Shown here: positions 43,647 to 53,100 of the stretch, piece after piece
Position numbering within the stretch: position 1 is the stretch's first letter
How the letters are laid out: each line of letters begins with the position of its first letter
DNA from: Caldicoprobacter guelmensis
GTDB lineage: Bacteria > Bacillota > Clostridia > Caldicoprobacterales > Caldicoprobacteraceae
Direction of reading: 5' to 3'
Length of the DNA stretch: 64,000 nucleotides
Assembly: GCF_016908415.1 (NCBI RefSeq)
Contig: NZ_JAFBDW010000003.1
Location: 62,001-126,000 of the forward strand
Notes under the pieces: model-generated
The model's input: the letters and a program-made list of their open reading frames with translations, nothing else
Database searches by the model: none
What the model was told of the DNA's origin: nothing
Made by a program: the position numbers and the translations under genes

Positions 43647-43676
43647 AGCCTGCGGAAAAGCAGCATTCTGCAGGCT
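43647..43676 (-). terminator. Probable terminator of the CBM gene
   Basis: AGCCTGC/GCAGGCT, 7-bp stem with a 16-nt loop, followed by TTCTTTATT on the minus strand. Confidence 0.5.
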
Positions 43677-43714
43677 CCGATGCACCTTGAGGATAGGGCT
43701 TTAAATTAGCAAGC

Positions 43715-44029
43715 TCACTTGGAAGCAAACACATAATTTTGGCCATTGTTGTTATCCCAATGGTCAGCCGAGTCCTTAAAAGCCACATTCAGGTTACCCT
43801 TGCTGGTTATGGCAAATTGGCTCTCAAACTTGTGAGGGCCCACTTTTCTCATCTCAATAAGCGAGACATCTGACCACTTGTTATTGGGCCCGTAACCTAT
43901 GCAAGCAAAAACTCTGTCAGCGCCATGCTGAGCTAGTATTCCTTCGTATGTCAAATTAACCACTTTACCTTTTTCAACAACCTCAGGATTGCAATAAACC
44001 CCATACTGTGCATACTTTCCACCGTTCAT
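43715..44029 (-). CDS. Stand-alone CBM25/26-like carbohydrate-binding protein
   Basis: 104 residues. A single beta-sandwich resembling starch-binding module families: VVNLTYEGILAQHGADRVFACIGYG, aromatic WSDVSLIEMRKVG, FESQFAITSKGNLNVAFKDSADHWDNNNGQNY. No signal peptide, so apparently cytosolic. Such solo modules occur in Clostridia and may bind glycogen (inference). ATG 44029 lies behind AAAGGAGGTAGGTGA. Confidence 0.75.
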   Translation of the reverse strand: MNGGKYAQYGVYCNPEVVEKGKVVNLTYEGILAQHGADRVFACIGYGPNNKWSDVSLIEMRKVGPHKFESQFAITSKGNLNVAFKDSADHWDNNNGQNYVFASK

Positions 44030-44212
44030 CGGTTCACCTACCTCCTTTAAAACCATCGGTTATAGTGTGCTGCAAATTTTAAAAAATATATCTGGATATT
44101 TTTTCTTCTGTAATTTTTTATGAAGTAGATTTGAGGTCGGCGTAACCGAATGAGTACATTCACATCGAAAATGTCTCTGCTTAAATTAAAAAATGCCAGG
44201 TTAACTGGCGGT

Positions 44213-44476
44213 TCAGTCTTCGAAATTGCTGGTTATAAGTTTGGTAATACCACACAAAGCTTCTGCTTCGTCAGGCCCCACCACCTGGACCTTGAACTTA
44301 CATCCCTTATTGATCCCCAGCGCGAGTATGGACAGCAGGCTTTTCCCATTGCCTATTTTCCCATCTTTTATGACAAAAACATCTGATTTATAGCTATTCG
44401 CAACCTTTGTAAACTTAGCAGCAGGCCGGGCATGAAGGCCTATTTCGTTTTCAACGACAAAATCCCTCTCCAACAT
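44213..44476 (-). CDS. ptsH: HPr phosphocarrier protein
   Basis: 87 residues. His15 (EIGLHARPAAKF) accepts phosphate from enzyme I; Ser46 (NGKSLLSILAL) is the HPr-kinase site used in carbon catabolite control. Both are intact, so this is HPr and not the Crh variant. ATG 44476 is chosen; the open frame to 44587 is not similar to anything. No ptsI is adjacent. Confidence 0.92.
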   Translation of the reverse strand: MLERDFVVENEIGLHARPAAKFTKVANSYKSDVFVIKDGKIGNGKSLLSILALGINKGCKFKVQVVGPDEAEALCGITKLITSNFED

Positions 44477-44659
44477 TTTGCTCTCTCTTCCCCATTCCCC
44501 TCTAACGTTATCACGAAAAAATAAAAAAATATTCACTTGTTCTATATTGTACTGCAATTTGACATAAAATACAATGCTGATGTTCACAGAAAATTTAAAA
44601 CTTGTATTTTAACGACTCACTTTTTCTAAATCTGCAATATTTTAGTAAACACACAGCGG

Positions 44660-44688
44660 TTGAAACCGTACCCATAGTATGATATTAT
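44660..44688 (+). promoter_or_regulatory. Sigma-A promoter of glyS
   Basis: TTGAAA (44660-44665), 17-nt spacer, TATTAT (44683-44688), about 80 nt upstream of glyS. The leader shows no T-box GGTGG/specifier features. Confidence 0.75.
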
Positions 44689-44766
44689 TTTGATAACCGT
44701 GAACATTCACAGTTTTGAAGCAAAAGCAACCTTAAGTCAAATCGATGATGAGGAGGTATACATAGC

Positions 44767-46158
44767 GTGGATATACAGGATAAGATGGACAAGATAGTAG
44801 CTCTATGTAAAAACAGAGGCTTTATCTACCCCGGTTCAGAGATATACGGCGGACTGGCCAACACCTGGGATTACGGCCCTCTGGGAGTGGAGCTTAAAAA
44901 CAACATCAAAAGAGCCTGGTGGAAAAAATTCATTCAGGAAAGTCCTTACAACGTTGGCGTGGATACAGCCATCATCATGAACCCCCGTACCTGGCTGGCT
45001 TCTGGCCATTTAGAGAGGTTTAACGATCCATTGATGGACTGTAAGGAATGTAAAGCCCGTTTTCGTGCCGACAAATTGATTGAAGATTACATGGCAGCCC
45101 AAGGTATACCCAATCCCTCGGTGGCCGGATGGGGCGACCAGCAGATGGAGAGCTACATACGCGAACATCAAATTCCCTGCCCTGAATGCGGTAAACACAA
45201 TTTCACTTCAATACGGTACTTTAACCTGATGTTCAAGACCTTTCAGGGCGTCACTGAAGATTCAAAATCAGAACTGTATTTAAGGCCTGAAACGGCACAG
45301 GGCATATTCGTCAACTTTAAGAACGTCCTTAGGACATCTCGCAAAAAGATTCCATTCGGCATCGGTCAAATAGGCAAGGCCTTTCGCAACGAAATTACCC
45401 CCGGCAACTTTATATTCCGAACCAGGGAATTTGAACAGATGGAGCTAGAATTTTTCTGTAAACCCGGTGAAGACATGCAATGGTTTCAGTACTGGAAGGA
45501 TTTTTGTAGAAAATGGCTCATAGACCTAGGGATGAAAGAAGAAGACATCCGCTTCAGGGATCATACACCGGAGGAGCTGTCCCATTACAGTACAGCCACC
45601 ACCGATATAGAATACAAGTTCCCCTTCGGTTGGGGGGAAGTATGGGGAATAGCCAACAGAACCGATTTTGACCTAAAACAGCATGCAAAATATTCGGGCG
45701 AAAATTTCAATTACTTAGATCCCATAACAAATGAACAGTATATTCCCTACTGTATAGAGCCTTCGGTAGGCGTTGACCGCATAATGCTGGCCTTCCTGTG
45801 TAACGCCTACGATGAGGAACAATTAGAAGACGGAGATTTGAGGACGGTACTAAGGCTACATCCCGCCCTGGCTCCCTTCAAAGCAGCGGTGCTGCCCCTG
45901 GTAAAGAAACTACGTGACCCGGCACAACAGCTGTATCATGAACTACTCAAGAAGTTCATGGTAGATTACGATGAGACCGGTAGCATCGGCAGGCGTTACA
46001 GGCGTCAGGATGAGATCGGAACCCCATTCTGCATCACCGTGGATTTCGATACGCTGGAAGATAACACCGTTACAATCCGAGACAGGGATTCCATGGAGCA
46101 AATAAGAATCAAGGTGGATGAGGTAGAAGATTATTTAGAGGAGAAGACACAATTTTAA
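44767..46158 (+). CDS. glyS: Glycyl-tRNA synthetase (alpha2 dimeric type)
   Basis: 463 residues. Class II synthetase charging tRNA-Gly. Start region GFIYPGSEIYGGLANTWDYGPLG; zinc-type cysteines in CKECKARF and CPECGKHNF; motif 2 region FRNEITPGNFIFRTREFEQMELEFFC; anticodon-binding domain VDYDETGSIGRRYRRQDEIGTPFCITVD. GTG 44767 is preceded by AGGAGG. Single-gene unit with its own promoter and terminator. Confidence 0.96.
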   Translation: MDIQDKMDKIVALCKNRGFIYPGSEIYGGLANTWDYGPLGVELKNNIKRAWWKKFIQESPYNVGVDTAIIMNPRTWLASGHLERFNDPLMDCKECKARFRADKLIEDYMAAQGIPNPSVAGWGDQQMESYIREHQIPCPECGKHNFTSIRYFNLMFKTFQGVTEDSKSELYLRPETAQGIFVNFKNVLRTSRKKIPFGIGQIGKAFRNEITPGNFIFRTREFEQMELEFFCKPGEDMQWFQYWKDFCRKWLIDLGMKEEDIRFRDHTPEELSHYSTATTDIEYKFPFGWGEVWGIANRTDFDLKQHAKYSGENFNYLDPITNEQYIPYCIEPSVGVDRIMLAFLCNAYDEEQLEDGDLRTVLRLHPALAPFKAAVLPLVKKLRDPAQQLYHELLKKFMVDYDETGSIGRRYRRQDEIGTPFCITVDFDTLEDNTVTIRDRDSMEQIRIKVDEVEDYLEEKTQF

Positions 46159-46170
46159 AAGGCCACTTCA

Positions 46171-46197
46171 AAAGCCGAGCAATAGCTCGGCTTTTTT
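46171..46197 (+). terminator. Terminator of glyS
   Basis: AAAGCCGAGC/GCTCGGCTTT perfect stem with a 4-nt loop and a T-run. Confidence 0.93.
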
Positions 46198-46208
46198 GTT
46201 AAAACCCT

Positions 46209-46237
46209 TTGCATTTTTATTCATTTTAGTGTATAAT
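46209..46237 (+). promoter_or_regulatory. Promoter of the argD-argF operon
   Basis: TTGCAT (46209-46214), 17-nt spacer, perfect TATAAT (46232-46237), 31 nt before argD. The leader is too short for a large riboswitch; no clear ARG box was found. Confidence 0.8.
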
Positions 46238-46268
46238 TATAAACATAAATCCAGAAGGAGGTCAAAAG

Positions 46269-47471
46269 ATGGATATACAGGAAATAATAGCCCTTGATAA
46301 AAAGTATTACATGAATACTTTTGGGGACCGATTACCGGTAGCATTTGAATACGGACAGCAATCTACTTTGTACGATAAAGAAGGAAAAGCATATATCGAC
46401 TTTGTTGCTGGGATAGCTGTAAACGTGCTAGGCTATGGACATCCTGCTCTTGTAGAGGCAATTATTTCCCAGGCAAAGAAATTGATCCACTGTTCAAACC
46501 TGTTTTACATCGAAGCCCAGGCCCAGCTGGCAAAGTTATTGGTAGAAAACAGCTGCGGTGACAGAGTGTTTTTTGCAAACAGCGGAGCCGAAGCCAATGA
46601 AGGAGCAATCAAACTAGCCAGAAAATACTTTTGGGACAAGGGCGTGAATAAATATGAAATAATAACGGCCATAAATTCTTTTCACGGACGAACTCTGGCT
46701 ACCCTTGCTGCTACAGGTCAGGAAAAATATCAGAGGCCCTTTGTGCCCATGCCACCGGGCTTTAAAAGCATACCCTACAACGATCTGGAAGCACTAAAAA
46801 GTGCCATTACCGATACCACGTGCGCCATCATGCTAGAGCTGATACAGGGTGAAGGTGGAGTCATAGAGGCCACTTATGAATATGTAAAGGGCGTAGAACA
46901 GCTGTGCAAGGAAAAGGGCATTTTACTCATACTCGACGAGGTTCAAACTGGAATGGGAAGAACCGGTAAGCTGTTTGCATATCAGCACTTTGGCATACAA
47001 CCCGACATCATCACGCTTGCAAAGGGGCTGGGGGGCGGCGTGCCGATAGGAGCCATAATAGCCAAAGAAAGCGCGGCATCGGCCTTTGAGCCGGGGAGCC
47101 ACGGCTCAACCTTTGGCGGCAATCCTCTTGCTTGCGCAGCAGCCACAGCCGTGATTACCACCCTCCTAAACGAAGGATTAATTGATAGATGTGCCCAGCT
47201 GGGAGAGTACTTTAAACAAAGGCTTCTATACCTAAAAGATAAATACCCCTTTATAAAAGACGTGAGAGGAAAAGGACTTATGCTGGGCATGGAGCTTGAC
47301 CCGTCTATCCCCGGCAAAGAGATAGTAAAAGAAGCGCTAAACCATGGATACATAATAAACTGCGCCGGGCACAACACCTTGAGGTTTGTACCTCCCTTGG
47401 TGATCACCCAGCAAGAGATTGACGGCCTGATAGATGCCCTAGAGCAAATATTCACAAATACTTATAGATAA
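46269..47471 (+). CDS. argD: Acetylornithine aminotransferase
   Basis: 400 residues, PLP class III. Converts N-acetylglutamate semialdehyde to N-acetylornithine. FANSGAEANEGAIKLARKY, NSFHGRTLATLAATGQ, LILDEVQTGMGRTGKLFAY and ITLAKGLGGGVPIGA (PLP Lys) are all present. ATG 46269 follows AAGGAGG. Followed by argF; the rest of the arginine pathway (argC, J, B, G, H) is not here. Confidence 0.94.
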   Translation: MDIQEIIALDKKYYMNTFGDRLPVAFEYGQQSTLYDKEGKAYIDFVAGIAVNVLGYGHPALVEAIISQAKKLIHCSNLFYIEAQAQLAKLLVENSCGDRVFFANSGAEANEGAIKLARKYFWDKGVNKYEIITAINSFHGRTLATLAATGQEKYQRPFVPMPPGFKSIPYNDLEALKSAITDTTCAIMLELIQGEGGVIEATYEYVKGVEQLCKEKGILLILDEVQTGMGRTGKLFAYQHFGIQPDIITLAKGLGGGVPIGAIIAKESAASAFEPGSHGSTFGGNPLACAAATAVITTLLNEGLIDRCAQLGEYFKQRLLYLKDKYPFIKDVRGKGLMLGMELDPSIPGKEIVKEALNHGYIINCAGHNTLRFVPPLVITQQEIDGLIDALEQIFTNTYR

Positions 47472-47593
47472 AACAGTCTAAACAAGATGACAAATCAAGC
47501 TAAAAATGGTTGCCTTTGTAAAAGACAAAAAGTAATTCCGCAATAAAACAACAATACCGGTTAACAGAAAAACTGCAAAAGGAGTGAAATGAC

Positions 47594-48565
47594 GTGATAG
47601 ACCTGTATAACTACAAACCGCAAAAACCTTTTTCGCAAAAGCACCTTATAACCCTGCAGGATTACAGCCAGGATGAAATATACCAGGTATTGAGTACCGC
47701 TTTTGACCTTAAGAAAAAGCTGAAGGCAAATATCCCTCATCCTTATCTTAAAGGTAAAACTTTGGGCATGATATTCACCAAGTCCTCCACCCGAACCAGG
47801 GTTTCGTTCGAGGTAGGCATTTACCAACTTGGGGGATATGGCCTTTTTTTAAACGCTAACGACATTCAGCTTGGCCGAGGCGAAACCATAAGCGACACCG
47901 CCAGGGTACTGTCCCGTTACCTTGATGGTATAATGATAAGAACCTTCAAACAGGAAGACGTAGAGGAACTTGCCAAATATAGCTCTATACCTGTCATAAA
48001 CGGACTTACAGACCTTTTGCATCCTTGTCAAATACTGGCCGACCTTATGACCATATACGAGAAAAAAGGCACTTTAAGCGGCCTCAAGCTGGCCTTTATA
48101 GGAGACGGGAATAACGTAGCTCATTCCCTGCTTATCGGTTGCACCAAAGTCGGGATGCACATATCAATAGCTTCTCCCCAGGGTTATGAACCAAAAGAGA
48201 AAATCGTCAAAATGGCAAAGGAAAATGCAAAGGCCACAGGAGCCAAAGTATTGATAACCAATGACCCGGTGGAAGCCATAAAGGATGCAGATGTGGTATA
48301 TACCGATGTATGGGCCAGCATGGGGCAGGAACACGAGTCTGAAACTCGTGTAAGAGTATTTGGCCCATACCAGGTAAACAGGGAGCTGTTTTCCCACGCT
48401 AAAAGCGATGCAATCTTCCTGCACTGCTTGCCAGCCCATCGCGGTCAAGAAGTAACCGATGATATCATAGACGGTCCACAATCGGCAGTATTTGACGAAG
48501 CTGAAAACCGATTGCATGTTCACAAAGCAATTATGCTGCTCCTGATGGGAGATAGGCAATATTAA
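47594..48565 (+). CDS. argF: Ornithine carbamoyltransferase
   Basis: 323 residues. Makes citrulline from ornithine and carbamoyl phosphate. SSTRTRVSFEVG (carbamoyl-phosphate site), HPCQILADLMT, VYTDVWASMGQE (ornithine loop) and FLHCLPAHRGQEV. GTG 47594 behind AAAAGGAGTG. Distance of 122 bp from argD without a terminator suggests one transcript. Confidence 0.95.
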   Translation: MIDLYNYKPQKPFSQKHLITLQDYSQDEIYQVLSTAFDLKKKLKANIPHPYLKGKTLGMIFTKSSTRTRVSFEVGIYQLGGYGLFLNANDIQLGRGETISDTARVLSRYLDGIMIRTFKQEDVEELAKYSSIPVINGLTDLLHPCQILADLMTIYEKKGTLSGLKLAFIGDGNNVAHSLLIGCTKVGMHISIASPQGYEPKEKIVKMAKENAKATGAKVLITNDPVEAIKDADVVYTDVWASMGQEHESETRVRVFGPYQVNRELFSHAKSDAIFLHCLPAHRGQEVTDDIIDGPQSAVFDEAENRLHVHKAIMLLLMGDRQY

Positions 48566-48606
48566 CAAAGACTTCGATTTTCCATGTGAAAAGGAGACGA
48601 GTGAAG

Positions 48607-49131
48607 ATGGATCTGGTGATAAAGAAAGCATGTGAACAGGACGTCTTTGCAATACACGAGATCGTACAAGAAGCATTCAAAGAATACGCGAGGGAACTAG
48701 GCCTTCCCGATAAAGTAGCAGCACTTAAGGAAACCCCTCACACCATATTGGAAGAAATGCGGAAAAAGACCATATTGATAGCTTTCCTTGACGGTCAACC
48801 TGTGGGCACTATCCGCCTAGAGGTTCTGCCTCCAGGCAGAGTGGGTTATATCAGCCGTTTTGGCGTACGTCCGCAGGTACAAAATTGCGGTGTAGGAAAA
48901 GCCCTCATCAAAGCAGTAGAAGAAGAAGCCAGGAAGTTAGGATTGCGCGTGCTTACACTTCACACCGCTTCAAAAATGACATCACTCATACGCTTCTATT
49001 ACGGAATGGGGTTCTATATCCATTCCACGTCCACCGATCGCGGCTATATCCGTGCGCTTTTGTGCAAAGAGCTGGAGCAGTGCGACAGTGCGAATTTAGA
49101 AGCGGATTTAAATGCAGCCTATGCCAAATGA
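48607..49131 (+). CDS. GNAT-family N-acetyltransferase
   Basis: 174 residues. Acetyl-CoA-binding GNAT core: VGYISRFGVRPQVQNCGVGKALIKAVEEEARKLG (R/Q-x-x-G-x-G/A loop) and FYYGMGFY. Third gene after argD and argF, so an arginine-pathway role such as N-acetylglutamate synthesis is possible, but the sequence resembles general GNATs. ATG 48607 lies 10 nt after AAGGAG; GTG 48601 is an alternative. Confidence 0.82.
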   Translation: MDLVIKKACEQDVFAIHEIVQEAFKEYARELGLPDKVAALKETPHTILEEMRKKTILIAFLDGQPVGTIRLEVLPPGRVGYISRFGVRPQVQNCGVGKALIKAVEEEARKLGLRVLTLHTASKMTSLIRFYYGMGFYIHSTSTDRGYIRALLCKELEQCDSANLEADLNAAYAK

Positions 49132-49206
49132 GAATGAGGTCTAAAGCGCTGAATAAATTTTACCATGAAAAATAATAATGCCTCGTAGGCAGCAAGGTAA
49201 CATATA

Positions 49207-50187
49207 TTACCAATGTACAATCGAACCCCAATCCAGCTTGCGGGCTTGTTTAAACCTTTCCTTCTCCTTGCGGCTAACAGCTATATTTACAATCCCTTCA
49301 GGGGTACACATTCTTAAAGAGATGTGCCCCTTTTTTATTTGCGGGTGTCTTACTACTATACCTTTTATATCTGATCCAGGGACGCGTGACAAACACACAA
49401 AGGAAAACTTTTCATCTTCATATGAGAGAATGCCCCCTTTAACCTGCCTGTGCAACCGGCTACGATTAAGCCTCTGTGAAAAATGGCACCAGTCGTCCTC
49501 AGCAACAGGGCAGGATTTGCCGTGGGGACAGGGAGCTGCAATGCTAGCTCCCTCTACCAGGAGTCGCTGTCGCACTTGTTTTATCAATGAAAATCCAGCC
49601 GGAGTTCCCGGCTCAATGAAAACCAAAAGAGAGCCTGTTTTCTCCCACAGCCTTAACGCAAACGATCCTATGCTCTGCTGAGGCAACTCGTTGAGTACAT
49701 ATGAGGCTATAACCACATCATGCTGAGGAACGTCCCACTCGCCCATCACATCAGCCTTTATCCATTCTGCCTGCCTTATAGAGGGCAATTTAGCATATTT
49801 AACCAATTCTTTGCCGATATCCATCATCTTTTGATCTCGCTCAATGAGGGTTATGTGATTAAGCTCTGGCCATACCATAGTGGCAGCCCACATGGTAGTC
49901 CCCGGCCCGGCCCCTACATCCAAAAGCGTCTTGGGCTTTAAGTCAGGTAGCCGTTCCCTTGCCTGTGACAGGGCAAAATATGCAGCAGCAAATGTAGCAG
50001 GCATCCTGAAGGCCACATAAGCAAGCGCTTCTTCGTAAGTACCAATATAAGCATTAGTCCCTCCATTCAATATCCTACGGCTGCGATAATCTTCAGAAAG
50101 GCTAGTCACAACAGCCGAAAGCTTTTTGGCGGATATAAAGGCAAGCTGCTCCTCTATTGCAGTAGCCAGCTCAAATGGTAGTTGCAT
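49207..50187 (-). CDS. Rsm22-family small-subunit rRNA/ribosome methyltransferase-like protein
   Basis: 326 residues. SAM-binding fold with TLLDVGAGPGTTMWAA and DVVIASYVLNELP, followed by Cys residues in CPHGKSCPVAEDDWCHF that match the metal-binding motif of Rsm22/METTL17 proteins (an Fe-S site in eukaryotic homologues). Thought to act in small-subunit ribosome assembly. ATG 50187 after AAGGAG. Convergent with the GNAT gene; 19 bp downstream of the MATE gene. Confidence 0.88.
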   Translation of the reverse strand: MQLPFELATAIEEQLAFISAKKLSAVVTSLSEDYRSRRILNGGTNAYIGTYEEALAYVAFRMPATFAAAYFALSQARERLPDLKPKTLLDVGAGPGTTMWAATMVWPELNHITLIERDQKMMDIGKELVKYAKLPSIRQAEWIKADVMGEWDVPQHDVVIASYVLNELPQQSIGSFALRLWEKTGSLLVFIEPGTPAGFSLIKQVRQRLLVEGASIAAPCPHGKSCPVAEDDWCHFSQRLNRSRLHRQVKGGILSYEDEKFSFVCLSRVPGSDIKGIVVRHPQIKKGHISLRMCTPEGIVNIAVSRKEKERFKQARKLDWGSIVHW

Positions 50188-50206
50188 ACACCAATCTCCT
50201 TCTTCG

Positions 50207-51691
50207 CTACACTTTTATAGTTTTCCACTTGCCTGAATTAAACCTCAAAACCACTAGAAACGACCTTAGAAACTGGTCTGCCATCAATGCAATCCAGGCA
50301 CCTACAAGGCCCCATCCCAGCACATGGATGGTAAACATGGCCAACCCTGGCCGCACCAACAATACGGTTATGAATATAATCCAGGCTATAGCCCGGGTAT
50401 CTCCCGCACCTCGAAGTGCACCTGACAGAATAAGTTGGGAAGATTGGAAAGGTTGCATGATAGCCACAAATTTAAGTATGTTAGCCCCATCTTCTATAAC
50501 AGTTTCATCGTCAGTGTACAATTTCACTATCTCTTCGCCAAACAGGATAAATATCGCTGCAAGTACCAGGGAAACAATCATCCCCATACGCCTTGTATAT
50601 CTGCTGTAGGCCTGGGCCATGTCAGGCCGCCTTCTCCCTAGGCTTTGCCCCATCAGCGAAGTGGCAGATACGCCGAAGGCTTGACCATTCATAAACGACA
50701 TGGATTGAATATTCATACACACGTTGTGGGTAGCAAAAGCCACCGTCCCCAAAGACGCAACCGTTATCGAATAGGCTATCATCCCCACTCTCATAACCAG
50801 CTGCTCAACCACCGCAGGCATACCAATGTTGAATATGCTTTTTATTATATCCCATTTGGGCCGGAAATCATCCTTTAAGCTAATACTGAGATACCGGTTA
50901 GCTCCAAGGATAGAAAGTGCGGCCAGCACAAAGGCCACACACTGCCCAATGACGGTGGCGATAGACGCACCCGCTACTTCCAGCCTGGGAAAACCAAAAT
51001 GCCCGTATATCAGCATATAGTTAAATATCACGTTGACTACATTGGCCGTTAAATTATAAATCATAGCTGTCCTTGAATCACCTATACCCCTGAGAGCCGC
51101 CGTGATAGTACTGGTTAGAGCCAAAACCACAAACCCCACCATCTGAATCTTCAAATAAATAGTACCACCGGCCAAAGTCTGCTCATCGGCTGCTCCCATA
51201 AATCGCACCATAGGCTCAGCAAATACAAATCCTATAATCGAAGAAACCGCAGATAACACAAACGTGAGCAGCAATGCCTGACGTAAAACCATATTTGCTT
51301 TAAGCTGATCCCCCTCGCCTTTATACCGCGCCACCAAAGCAGTAGCCCCCACATTCATGGCCATGAACATGGTCATAAGCAAAAACTTGGGTTGATTTGT
51401 AAGCCCCACAGCCGCAATAGCCCACGGTCCCAACTGGCCCACCATCATCATGTCTACCATGGATACAAGCTGCGTAAGAATAAACTCCAAAAAGGCCGGC
51501 CACGCTATCCTTATAATGTCCCTATATAACATCCTTGAAGTTATACCAGGTGGGAGCTGTTTTGTAACGCGTTCGGGTTGTTGGCAGCTTTCCAGGTCCC
51601 CCGGTTCCACCAATTCAAGAGCCAAACGTACCGGCTGGCCAGGTTCATGGCTACGATGTTTGAGCATCAAATTTTCCAGCCTAACATTCAT
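50207..51691 (-). CDS. MATE-family efflux transporter
   Basis: 494 residues, twelve predicted helices, Na+/H+-coupled multidrug exporter family. Start of the MATE core: IAWPAFLEFILTQLVSMVDMMMVGQLG; other marks are GNVVNVIFNYMLIYG-like segments and ALRGAGDTRAI. A cytosolic N-terminal tail of about 55 residues precedes the first helix, longer than usual. ATG 51691 behind AAAGGAAG. Confidence 0.92.
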   Translation of the reverse strand: MNVRLENLMLKHRSHEPGQPVRLALELVEPGDLESCQQPERVTKQLPPGITSRMLYRDIIRIAWPAFLEFILTQLVSMVDMMMVGQLGPWAIAAVGLTNQPKFLLMTMFMAMNVGATALVARYKGEGDQLKANMVLRQALLLTFVLSAVSSIIGFVFAEPMVRFMGAADEQTLAGGTIYLKIQMVGFVVLALTSTITAALRGIGDSRTAMIYNLTANVVNVIFNYMLIYGHFGFPRLEVAGASIATVIGQCVAFVLAALSILGANRYLSISLKDDFRPKWDIIKSIFNIGMPAVVEQLVMRVGMIAYSITVASLGTVAFATHNVCMNIQSMSFMNGQAFGVSATSLMGQSLGRRRPDMAQAYSRYTRRMGMIVSLVLAAIFILFGEEIVKLYTDDETVIEDGANILKFVAIMQPFQSSQLILSGALRGAGDTRAIAWIIFITVLLVRPGLAMFTIHVLGWGLVGAWIALMADQFLRSFLVVLRFNSGKWKTIKV

Positions 51692-51825
51692 TTAACCCAC
51701 ACTTCCTTTAAAACATAAAATTACACATCTAAAATATCATACAATAAATAAAACGCTACGCTGGGCAGCGTATATAAACTTATGGATAGAATTCCTGCAA
51801 GCTATATTTACCTCGCAATTAGCTC

Positions 51826-52284
51826 CTAACAACAAATCAAAGAAGCGAGTAAAATATCTGAAGGATTCTTAGCCTGGGACCAGTAATCAACAGGCGGAAA
51901 AGGATCGCCAATAAAATTAGCCCATTCTTGCATACTCTCTATTGACCAACCCTCCACAATAGCCCCGAGGGTACAACCTGCCATACGCGCAAGAAGGGCT
52001 CCTTCCAATTTCTCCACATACTTATCTTTTTGAAATTTTTTCCATAACCTTCTAGGCCCATCCAGCCTTAAACTACGAATTTCATTTAAAGAATTTGGCT
52101 CTTGTCGAGCCATCTGTTCATCAATTGGCAGTTGATTTATACGAGAAATAGCATCTTCTAAACTTTTCTTGACTTCTTGAAGAATGCTTTCAACGCCCTG
52201 CGCACCGTATTCATATCGTAATTTTGCATATTCAACCAGGTGGTCAATGAGAAGATGGTAGTCGGGTATTTGTGGATACTCCAT
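51826..52284 (-). pseudogene. ADP-ribosylglycohydrolase-like protein, C-terminally truncated
   Basis: 152 residues. A helical N-terminal region is followed by YVEKLEGALLARMAGCTLGAIVEGW, the typical first helix of ADP-ribosylglycohydrolases, and stops at ...KNPSDILLASLICC. Full enzymes have a further 200 or more residues including the Mg-binding DDT motifs, which I cannot find in the downstream 100 bp. Probably a decayed fragment; it could also be an N-terminal regulatory remnant. Confidence 0.6.
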
Positions 52285-52404
52285 AATAACTTCCTCCTAA
52301 TATTTTTGAATCCTGTATACGCCCTACCAAAATGACAATACAACTACTACTCCATTATACTCTTTTACCATATCATATTCAACTACCATTTATCAAAATA
52401 TACC

Positions 52405-52803
52405 TCAATATTCCTTGAGTTTCGGCTCTATACTGGCCATCAACGAAAAATCCCTATCATCATGCAAAAGATACAGGTCATTTTCTATAGCAGTCTGAGC
52501 TATTAATAGATCAATGGTGCTGCGTATAGTAATTCCATGTTTTCTGCATCTAAAATACAGCTCTGCCGCCATCTCGTAAGATTTTCTCCCATATTTCAAA
52601 TTAAAGAACCTCTGGCTTCCAAGATATTCCTTCAATAAATTAAATTCTCTTTTAGTCCTTGCTCCTTGAAGCACTTCCTGATATATGAAATCATTTATAC
52701 CAAAAGGCAAATCATTTTTTATTATCATAACCAGTTTCTCAGTCTGCTTGTTTTTTATCCCTTTTAAAAAGGCTATCATCACCGATGTATCAACTAAAAT
52801 CAT
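52405..52803 (-). CDS. vapC: VapC-type PIN-domain RNase toxin
   Basis: 132 residues. PIN-domain acidic residues: MILVDTSVMIAFL (Asp), YQEVLQGARTKREF (Glu), STIDLLIAQTAIEN (Asp) and LHDDRDFSLMA (Asp). Cleaves RNA (tRNA or rRNA in known cases). ATG 52803 overlaps the antitoxin by 14 bp, as usual for vapBC. Confidence 0.92.
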   Translation of the reverse strand: MILVDTSVMIAFLKGIKNKQTEKLVMIIKNDLPFGINDFIYQEVLQGARTKREFNLLKEYLGSQRFFNLKYGRKSYEMAAELYFRCRKHGITIRSTIDLLIAQTAIENDLYLLHDDRDFSLMASIEPKLKEY

Positions 52804-52999
52804 GATTTCCCCTCATTTGTTTATAATCATAATCTTCAACAAAGCTTATCTTACCCTGAATATCCAAAAGATTTTTACGCCTCCGATTTTTTATCAGCTC
52901 TTCCAAAGCCAGGTTTACTACATCCTTTTTTGTCTTTAACCCTGTAAGCTTTTTAGCTTCTTCTATCAATTTTTCATCTATATAAATGTTGGTCCTCAC
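52790..52999 (-). CDS. vapB: VapB-type antitoxin (ribbon-helix-helix)
   Basis: 69 residues. RHH DNA-binding start MRTNIYIDEKLIEEAKKLTG, then KKDVVNLALEELI, and a C-terminal tail (ISFVEDYDYKQMRG) that would wrap the toxin. GTG 52999 is chosen, being 8 nt after AGGAGG; GTG 53008 would overlap the ribosome site. Confidence 0.9.
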   Translation of the reverse strand: MRTNIYIDEKLIEEAKKLTGLKTKKDVVNLALEELIKNRRRKNLLDIQGKISFVEDYDYKQMRGNHDFS

Positions 53000-53014
53000 A
53001 TTATACACCTCCTC

Positions 53015-53034
53015 ATGTGTATTTTAATACACAT
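53015..53034. promoter_or_regulatory. VapBC operator palindrome
   Basis: ATGTGTATT-TT-AATACACAT, a perfect 9-bp inverted repeat, 15 bp upstream of the vapB start and next to its ribosome site. Well placed for autorepression by the RHH antitoxin. Confidence 0.7.
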
Positions 53035-53100
53035 TTTATCCTATGTCAATTCATAATTTTCTGTCCAATTACTAACGCAAACAAGAAAAATAAAACACAA

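Noticed and set aside
44588..44766. T-box riboswitch upstream of glyS
   Set aside because: No specifier stem, no GGTGG antiterminator motif and no terminator in the 180-bp leader; an ordinary promoter explains it.
48586..48606. GNAT start at ATG 48586
   Set aside because: That codon lies upstream of and overlaps its own AAGGAG ribosome site; ATG 48607 (or GTG 48601) is better placed.
50400..51500. CRISPR arrays or tandem repeats
   Set aside because: No regularly spaced direct repeats were found here or elsewhere in the window; the only tandem array seen is the short Pho box.
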